Below, piece after piece: positions 20,852 to 29,100 of a stretch of DNA of 64,000 nucleotides (its first letter is position 1; each line of letters begins with the position of its first letter). Made by a program: the position numbers and the translations under genes. The DNA is taken from assembly GCF_003144245.1 (NCBI RefSeq), contig NW_020289986.1:493305-557304 (forward strand). The letters run 5' to 3'. A model generated the notes under the pieces. It had not been told where the DNA came from and did not search any database. It saw nothing but the letters and a program-made list of their open reading frames with translations. The DNA comes from Jaminaea rosea (taxonomy: Eukaryota > Basidiomycota > Exobasidiomycetes > Microstromatales).

Positions 20852-23800
20852 ATGACTACCACCGCAGAGGCAGGACCAGGGGCAGCGATGCCATCTTCCT
20901 CTTCCTCATCATCGTCGCACATCACGACCAAGATAGCTCAGCATACATCGTCGTCACAATCGCGTCCCTTTTGGTCGCTCGAGTTCTTCCCTCCTAAGAC
21001 CTCCCAAGGCCAGGCCAACCTACTCGCCCGCATGTCTCGCATGAATGCCACCCTTTCCCCACAGTGGAACCACGTCACATGGGGGGCTGGCGGATCGACA
21101 AAGGAACGCAGCTTGGAATTGGCAGCGAGGGGTCAGAGGGGCGTGTGGGATCCGGTAGTTCCCATGGAGGGTGTGAGGGAGGACTTGGATTGCGAGGCGG
21201 CCATGGATTCGTGTTTGCATTTGACGTGTACCAATGTCGATAAGGATAGTTTGGATGAGACGCTCGAAGAGGCCAAGAGGCTGGGGATCAGAAATATTCT
21301 GGCGTTGAGGGGTGATCCGCCTCGGGGGGACGAGTATTGTGAGTTGGCGACTCGAGAGAAGGAAGGTGATCTGATCATGCTTGGCTCACTTCACTCATTC
21401 GCAGGGGTGGCCGCCGACTCACGCTTCCAACGAGCGACGGACCTCGTCGAATACATCCGTCAATCCCACGGCGACTTCTTCTGCATCGGCGTAGCAGGTT
21501 ATCCAGAGGGATACTGCGACAGCCTCGACCAGGACATCGACCGCGATGTGCGCTTCCTCAAAGCCAAACAGGATTGTGGCGCTGACTTCGTCGTCACGCA
21601 GCTCTTCTACGACGTCGATGTCTTCGTAGAATGGTATCGCAGATGTAGAGAAGCGGGAATCACCATCCCCATCCTGCCTGGTATCATGCCCATTCAGAAC
21701 TACCAGTGCGTGCCCCAGAGCAAGCTGCGACTGCTCAGCTCTGTCTTCACAATTGCTTATCTCTCTCGCCCTCACCCTGACCCGCGCAGATCATTCCGCC
21801 GCATGACGAACCTCTGCAAGTCCAAGGTGCCCCCCACAGTCCTCGCAGCCCTCGAGCCCATCCGCTTCGACGACGCAGCGGTAAAGGAGTACGGCGTCCA
21901 TCTCGCCATCAGCATGATCGCGCGCCTCTACCTAGAGACGGACATTCGGGGCTTCCATTTGTGCACTCTCAACCTCGAGAAGAGCGTGCGAAGGGTGCTC
22001 GAGGGATTAGGGTGGGTCGAGTGCCAGCAGGAGGGGGCCGAGACGCTTCCTGCGACCGGCGCGAAGGTGCCGTCCTTCAAGTCGAGGGATACCCACGCCA
22101 ACATCGATTACAGAGCCGTGACGGAGGAGGCGCTCGCACGAGCACAGGCAGCAGCAAAGGGGGCGAATAGATCAGCGGCCGCAGCGACGAGCGATGCGAC
22201 ATGGGACGAATTCCCCAACGTGAGTATGGGCGGGTGGTGGCAGCCAGATCACCCAGATGCTGACCAACCCGTCTTCTCCTTACGCTCCTCACTAGGGCCG
22301 CTTCGGAGACGCGCGCAGTCCCGCCTTTGGTGAAATCGACGGCTACGGAGTCTCGCTCAAGGTCCCGCCCGCAGACGCCCTCCGCATCTGGGGATACCCA
22401 GTCAGCGACGACGACATCAGCGCCATCTTCTCGTCGTACCTCGTAGACAAGATTCAGTGCATCCCCTGGTGCGACGCGCCCATCTTCGACGAGACGCTGG
22501 CCATCCAGCAGTGGCTTTTGGCTCTTAATGCCCCGGGAAAGGGATGGTGGACCGTAGGGTCGCAGCCGGCTGTTGATGGCGTGTCAAGTGCGGATCCTAC
22601 GTACGGCTTCGGGCCGCGAGACGGATACGTGTATCAGAAGTGAGTGCAGCAGTGAACCGGCTCAAGCTGCGCAACGCAATGGCTGACCAGATATGGTCAC
22701 TCTCGCCCCTTCGCAGGGCCTTTGTCGAATTCTTCATGAGCGAGTCAGACAAAGACGCCCTCGCTGCCCGCATCGAGGCAGAGGGGCAAGGCAAGCTCAC
22801 CTTCTTCGCGGGCAATCGTCGCGGCGATTTTGAGACCAACATGCCCCAGGGAGGGCAAGTCGAGGCAGTCACCTGGGGCATCTTCCCCGGCAAGGAGATT
22901 GCTCAGCCTACGATCATCGAGGAGGAGTCCTTCAAAGCTTGGCGGGACGAGGCGTTTGATATCTGGAGGGAGTGGGAGTCTCTCTTCCCTAAGCGGAGTG
23001 CTACGGCTCAGTTGATGAGGGAGATCGGGGAGAAGAGGTGGTTGGTTACAGTGGTGCATCATGACTATAAGGATGAGGCGGGATTGTGGCGCTTCCTGAG
23101 AGCAGACGTCGCTCAGCCCCAAGCCGCACCTCAGAGCCCCTCGCCCACCACGGTCGTCTCTGCACCGGGCAAGGTCCTCGTCGCTGGCGGGTACCTCGTC
23201 CTTTCCCCTGCTTATCCTGGCCTCGTTATCAGCACCGACGCCCGCTTCTACTCGGTCATTGCGGCGGGAACTGCAGGCAGGCTATCCATTCGCTCGCCTC
23301 AGTTCACACAGGCTGTCTGGCACTTTGATCTCGACATCGAGAGCGGAGCGCTCTCGCTCAGCTCCGAGTCGGCGTCCTCGCCCTATGCAGGTCGATCACC
23401 CTTCCTCTGTCTCGCCCTCGTCTACTCACTTGCTCTTGCGTACCAGCGTGTACCTCTGCCGGCGCTGCGCGCCAAGCTGGCGCAAGGATTGGAGATCACG
23501 GTCGTTGCGGACAATGACTTCTACTCGCAGAAGGCCGAGGGCAGCGAGGATGCTCCAACATCGCAATACCTCTCCTCGCTCGCCCCCTTCCACCCATTGG
23601 ACGTAGCGATCCGCGACGTCCACAAGACCGGGCTTGGGTCCTCCGCTGCCCTCACCACCTCGCTCGTCTCCTCGCTCTTGCTGCACCTGGGCGTCGTCCG
23701 CACGCTTGAAAACGACGACGACCTTGCCCTTGCCCTTGCCCACAACACTGCGCAGCTGGCACACTGTGCGGCGCAGGGCAAAATAGGCAGCGGTTTCGAC

Positions 23801-24838
23801 GTCAGCGCGGCGGTATGGGGCAGTCAGATCTACAGGCGCTTCGATGCCAAGGTGCTTGAGCCTCTCCTGGCTAGCATACCCAAGATACCCGTCACCGGCG
23901 CGCCCAAGGGAGAGGCAGGCGAGCTGGCCTCACTCCGCGACGTCGAATCGCTAGGCCCCCACTTGGATCCGCTCCAGCAGCCGCTCTGGAAGCCCTCGCC
24001 CCTCTCTGCTACGACCACGAGCAATGCCCACCCAACCGCCTTCGAGGGCCTCGCCGCCACGACTGCCTCATCAACATCGCTACGTCCCGCTCCTCTCTCG
24101 CTCCCCGCAGGCATCTCCCTGCTCCTCGCAGATGTCGATGCCGGATCAAATACGCCCTCGCTCGTCTCGTCCGTCCAGGCGTGGAGGACAAAGAAGCCCG
24201 AGTGGGCAAAACAGCTCTACGATGTCATTGCGTCGAGCAACTCGGCGCTCGCTGACGCGTTTGCACGGATGGCACTCGCGCAGGGAGGGGCCGCTGATGA
24301 GTACAAAGAGACGCTGGAGTGGGCGAAGGGGAGGAAGAGCAGCGAATGGGGAGGCGTGTCCGACGGGTGTGGACACGGACATGCCCACGGCGTGCACGAT
24401 GGCGGCGAAACGGGTACATCGTCTTCCACTCGCCTCGCCGAGAGCGAGACGGGCCGAGCCCTCATTGCCGCTCGCGATGCGCTACGCTCCACACGCGCAG
24501 GTATGCGCGAACTAGGAAGGCTGAGCGGCGCGCCCGTAGAGCCGGACAGCATGGGTCGGGTGCTGAGCGCTGCGATCGACGGAGTGCCGGGAGTGCTTGG
24601 CGGCGGCGTGCCCGGCGCTGGTGGGTATGATGCGCTCTACGTTCTCTACGTTGAGGCGGAGGGCAGGCGCGAGGCACTGGAGGAGATGTTGCGTGCGGCG
24701 GGCAAGCGGGAGAAGGGGGAGAGCGAGCGATTGAGAGTTGGCGTTCTGATGAGCGGGGCTGGTACGGGAGGGGTGAGAGCCGAGTCGCTTCAGGCTGTGC
24801 GTGGTTTGCGGGAGCGTGCCGAGGGTGTCATCATGTAA
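20852..24838 (+). CDS. MTHFR-ERG8: Methylenetetrahydrofolate reductase-phosphomevalonate kinase fusion
   Basis: Predicted bifunctional protein of 1,227 aa. Exons 20852-21338, 21405-21705, 21790-22219, 22296-22639 and 22717-24838. Residues about 35-330 are the MTHFR barrel (FWSLEFFPPKT, HLTCTN, ALRGDPPRG, VAGYPEGY, TQLFYD, PGIMPIQNYQSFRRM). Residues about 345-650 are the C-terminal regulatory domain, ending in the family's VVHHDYKDEAGLWRFL. After a 15-residue Pro/Gln/Ser linker (652-666) comes a GHMP kinase: VVSAPGKVLVAGGYLVL, VHKTGLGSSAALTTSL (about 822) and the third motif GVPGAGGYDALYVLY (about 1152), which is phosphomevalonate kinase (Erg8). No stop codon, and no ATG between residue 622 or so and the kinase, separates the two enzymes. 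MTHFR makes 5-methyl-THF for methionine synthesis; Erg8 makes mevalonate diphosphate for sterols. Both halves look complete and catalytically intact. The 3' end is 99 bp from the convergent PHO89 stop. Confidence 0.88.
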
Positions 24839-24904
24839 AAGTGTCATTGAATGAGGCATCGTGCACACGTGCGGGTGACAAAGGATGAAACAGATAGCAT
24901 ATAC

Positions 24905-24930
24905 AGAGCAGAGAGAGAGAGAGAGAGCGC
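24905..24930. repeat. (GA)n tract next to the PHO89 stop
   Basis: CAGAGCAGAGAGAGAGAGAG-type dinucleotide run in the 99-bp gap between the convergent MTHFR-PMK and PHO89 stops, probably in both 3' UTRs. Confidence 0.7.
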
Positions 24931-24937
24931 GCGTAGA

Positions 24938-26870
24938 TCAGACGAAGCGGGGAGCGGCCAGGATGGCGGCCATGGGGAGACCGGCGAGGAGACCGGCAAT
25001 GGGGATCGTGACGATCCAGGAGAGGAAGAGGAGTCCGACTCGCTGCCAGTTGACGGCCTTGAAGGTGCCGTTGCAGAGACCGACGCCGACGGTTGCGCCC
25101 GTGATGCACATGCTGGTGGAGACGGGGAGCTTGTACTGCGAGAAGATGAGGATGGTAATGGCCGCACCGAGCTCCATCGAGGTACCACGAGAGGGCGAGT
25201 GGTAGGTGAGCTTGGAGCCCATGACGGTCATGATCTTGTAGCCGTAGGTGACGAAGCCGAAGACGAGGACGAGGGCGAGGACGGCAATCTGCCAGGTGGC
25301 GACGGGGAGCTTCGAGGCGGCCGGGTTGCCCGTGGACCATGCAGAGTAGATGACGGCCCAAGGAGCGACGGCGTTACCGATGTCGTTGGCGCCGTGGGCG
25401 AAGGAGGCGGTGCATGCCGTGATCAACTGGATGAAAGAGTAGGTGTGCTCGACCTCGTTGGGGTACATCTTGGCGTGGGCGTAGACGCGCTCCATGCGGT
25501 TGCCCTCGGGGGTGCCTGCGACACCGGCCTGAGCGACGTGGATGTCGTAGTGGGAACCGTAGAGGAGGGCGACGACGCACATGGCGGGGAGGCGCTTGGC
25601 GTAGAGCTTCATGTTGTGCGTCTCGTAGCAAGCACCGTCGCCGATGGGGTTGGCGTGGAGGTAGCGCATGGCCCAGCCGAGGGGACCGGTGCCCTGGCGC
25701 AGCTTGGCGTGGAGACGCTCGCGAGCCTCAGCTTCGAGCTCCTGATACGTCTTGTGAGGAGCGATGAGGTCGTTGACGGGGGCGATCTTCTCGTCGGAGG
25801 AGTCGTCACCGGTCTGCGTGGACTCCTCGGTGTTGGGAACGTAGTCCTTGTGCTGGACGACGGCGTAGTTGGGGACAATGGCGACGGCAGACTCAGCCTC
25901 GGTGGCGTAGGGGCGCGACCAGAGGAGGGGACCCATGATGACTTGCCAGGCCTTGAGGGTCTGGTCCTTCTTGATGACCTTGGCGTGGAGCCACGGGACG
26001 AAGAAGAGGGCAGAGAGGAGGGCGAGTCCAAAGCCGGTGCCGAGGGAGACGGCGACGATGAAGCTAGGGGGCTTCTTGTCAAGGCCGAGGTTGGGCGATC
26101 CCTTGTAGACGATGGAGAGGGAGCAGACGGTACCGGCGATGAGGAAGAAGAAGGGCGAGGTCCACACAGCCCAGGGGACAGGGTTGCGGCGGAGGTGGAC
26201 TACGAGCTTGATGAGGAGGAAGGTGATGGCACCGAAGCCGGCGGAGCAGATGGGAGCCATACCGAGACCGGCGAAGATGGCACCGAGACCCTTGCCGTTG
26301 TTCCATCCCCATTGCTGGCGCGAGGAAGGGAGGAGGAGAGGTCAGCACAATAATGCGAGAGGCTTTGTGGATGCGCGCTGCTACTCACGACGTTGCGGGC
26401 GCCGGCCGTGGCGATACCGACACCAGCGACGGCCGAGATGAGCGAATAGGTCGACGAGACGTGGGCAGAGTGACGAGTGCACCACATGACCCAGGACGAG
26501 GCACCGGCGAGGGCGCAAGTGAAAGCGAGCATCTGAACACCAGCGTTGCCACGGAAGGCGCTGCGAGCGAGGCGAAGAGATGTTGTGTGTGAGCAAGGAA
26601 ATGGAGGCTGGGCATCTCGCGCGCGCACACTCACGTTGGCGGAATGATACCGTTCTTGATCGTGTCGGCTGTTCGTGCTCCTACGGTGAGGGCACCAAGC
26701 AACTCAAAGACCAGGGCGCAGACCATGGCCATGCGGTATGAAATACTGCGACTCGAGACCGAGGTAGCCCAAGCGTTGGCCACATCGTTGGCGCCGTTGT
26801 TGTAGGCGTCGAGCATGGCAAAGATGGTGCCGATGCCCATGAGGTAGTCATACTGGTGGAGGTACGGCAT
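24938..26870 (-). CDS. PHO89: Na+/phosphate symporter Pho89 (PiT/SLC20 family)
   Basis: Plasma-membrane sodium-phosphate symporter, 594 aa. Exons 26870-26635, 26560-26389 and 26314-24938; both donors are GTGAGT. The two inverted PiT signatures are present: GANDVANAWATSVSSRS near residue 26 and GANDIGNAVAPWAVIYSAW near residue 440. Hydrophobic helices flank each, and a long hydrophilic loop (about residues 230-400) divides the halves as in Pho89 and human PiT1/2. The last helix ends AAILAAPRFV. High-affinity phosphate uptake under starvation or alkaline pH is the known family role. A CACGTG (Pho4-type) site lies about 670 bp upstream. Confidence 0.94.
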
Positions 26871-28044
26871 CTTGCGCGTGCGCGTGTGTCAGGGGGTTGA
26901 GCGAGTGCGCAAGAGGAAGGGTGGGTGAGGCTGGTGTGGACTAGCTTGGGGGGAAAGTAAACGATAGCCGTCTCGACTTGTCCATCTGTCTTATACCGTA
27001 GCCTGCACTTCTTCTCGTTCGGAAGTTGTTACCGGCGGCTATCTGTCCGTGGCGACAAGAACGTGCCATCCACATCCGGGCGCCGTCTAGCCTGAGTCTG
27101 ACCATCGTTTAGTGGGTGAAGTTGATTGCGCGCGACAGTGGTCTTGAGCTCTTGGCGTGATTGGGAGGCCGCGGTGGGCCGGGGACGAGCGGGGGACCGG
27201 TGGGATCCCGCTGGCGACTCACAGTGAAACCAGATGATGAGCTGCCAGGGCGTATGCGCGCGCTACGTTGTGCTGTGCCATGTTCCTGGGCTTGCCCTGC
27301 TTGCCCACACCCATCTCGATTGCGAAGATCCAAAATTGGTAGTTTGCGGTCGAGTGCCAAGGAATAGAACGTGCTCATCGCCCCCCCGTCAAAAGGGGGC
27401 GTCGAGTCGCGTGAGCGTGCAGCCGAGCACTTGGCGAGCACAAGCCTTTTTTTTTTCGAAGACGACCGACTGCAAGTTTAAGATGGCGACGGTCAGCGAG
27501 CAGCAAAGGCGCTGTATTGCAACTACGAGAAGATCTCAACCGCACGTGCGAGTCAATTAGCCACACAAAGTCGGGCTAGACCATGAAGCTCGATTAGCAA
27601 CGGTCTTTGAGAGGTTGCGAGGGCGGGTGTGATGGCGATGTGGGCTTCCACCAGGCGACCACACCACGCAACGCCACGCCACGCTCCCACGCACACGGGC
27701 AAGCGCACTTCGATGGCGATCGGGGTGGCGATGAACCATTGAAAGTGGATTTCAAGGTGTGTTGGTTTGCTCCGTAGCGCAGTACCATGTGCTCGCGTAT
27801 CGGTCTCTGCAGCGTACGACGTAGATGAATCGATCGATTGGTGGGCGAGGGGGCGAGGGGGCGGGCCCGGGCCTCGGCCTCGATGAGCGTCGACCTCGGG
27901 GACTTATTCTAAGCTCACTCACCCAGCTGCGCGCACGCACGGACGGAGGGCGGAGATGGGCCAATGTGGGGCCGACTGCGTGCGGGCGGCATCGCTGGGC
28001 CACTCTTCTACGGTAACGCACCATCACAGTAAAATCCCACTAAA
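26871..28044. promoter_or_regulatory. Divergent promoter, PHO89 / SDR, with a Pho4-type E-box
   Basis: 1.17 kb without a convincing ORF. A palindromic CACGTG within CGCACGTGCG lies at 27543-27548; Pho4-class bHLH factors bind this core in yeast phosphate promoters. A (T)9 run at 27447-27455 and a G-rich stretch (27842-27870) are also present. Function in this species is an inference from the neighbour PHO89. Confidence 0.45.
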
Positions 28045-28925
28045 ATGCCCGCCATCAGCTCTGCCGCTTTAAAGATCGTCGTCGTCGTCGGTGCAGGCCC
28101 CGGCACAGGCTTTGCAGTGAGCATCCAGCGCGACGAGCGGACCAATGCGTGATTTCTGGACATTGGTAGTCTCGTCTTTCACACTCACACACCCTTTCCC
28201 TCACGACGCCCGCGCAGATCGCCAAACGCTTCGCCCAAGCGGGACACCCAGTCGCCCTCATCTCCCGCTCAAAGACTCGCCTCGAAGAACTGGCGTCGGA
28301 TATCAATCAGCTGCAACAGGGAAAAGCAGTGGCGTATGGCGCAGACGTCTCGCAAAAGGACAGCATCGATGCGGCTTTTGGCCAGATCGATCGCGATTTC
28401 GGCGGCAAAGCCCGCGTATGGGGCGCAGTCTTCAATCCAGCTGCCATCAGCCGAGCGCCCTTCCTAGAGACGACGGCCGAACAGCTCGAGGAGCAGTGGC
28501 AGGTCATGACCAAGGGCGGCTTCCTCTTTGCTCAAGCCTACCTGCGAACCCTCACCGCCCATGCAGATTGGGCCAAGAGTCGCGAGGGGGACGAGCCAGC
28601 TGGTTTCCTAGCCGTCACGGGGGCAACGGCCTCGCTCAAGGGCTCTGCCAATTTCTCTGCCTTTGCTTCCGCCAAGGCCGGATTGCGCAATATCACGCAG
28701 AGCATCGCCCGCGAGTACGCGTCACAAGGGGTCCACGTCTTTCACACCATCGTCGATGGTATGATCGACGGAGAGAGGGCTCGCAGCTACATGGGATCGG
28801 ACTTTGTGCCTAACTCTCGCTTCAAGCCGGAGGATATCGCTGAGGCCTACTATAGTGTGGCAACGCAGAGGAAGAGTTGCTGGACGCACGAGCTCGACAT
28901 GAGGCCCTACAGTGAAACGTGGTAG
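28045..28925 (+). CDS. Short-chain dehydrogenase-like protein lacking the catalytic Tyr
   Basis: 259-aa Rossmann protein of the classical SDR type. Exons 28045-28116 and 28218-28925 (GTGAGC donor). The cofactor loop is GAGPGTGFA, an SDR TGxxxGxG variant, completed across the splice by IAKRFAQAGHPVALISRS. The NNAG position reads FNPAA. The catalytic serine region is VTGATASLKGS. The canonical YxxxK is FASAK: Phe replaces Tyr while Lys is kept. This combination is seen in an atypical SDR subgroup (CDD SDR_c10 type), so activity is uncertain. No targeting signal. It shares the divergent promoter with PHO89. Confidence 0.87.
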
Positions 28926-29100
28926 CGAGGGGCGAGTCGCGAGGTGGCGTGGAGCGAGGCGATAACGTGGTGGCGAGACAGCACGATGGTATCTTGGAGG
29001 GCACGCAGAGATATGCTAGGATTGAGTTTGTGTGGCAAGAAAATAGTACACGTGTGCAGGACAATGATTCTTATGCGAGGTGCGACGGGAGAACGAACGC

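Noticed and set aside
23038-23105. Possible intron (GTGGTT...GAGCAG) at the fusion junction
   Set aside because: It would remove the conserved MTHFR block RWLVTVVHHDYKDEAGLW; the donor is poor.
22980-24838. Phosphomevalonate kinase as a separate gene starting at an internal ATG
   Set aside because: The nearest in-frame ATGs lie within the conserved MTHFR tail, and a start there would add about 45 residues of MTHFR; no promoter-like gap exists.
24851-26353. 500-aa plus-strand open frame
   Set aside because: Antisense shadow of PHO89 exon 3; Glu/Gly/Asp-rich with no domain, while the minus strand gives clear PiT signatures.
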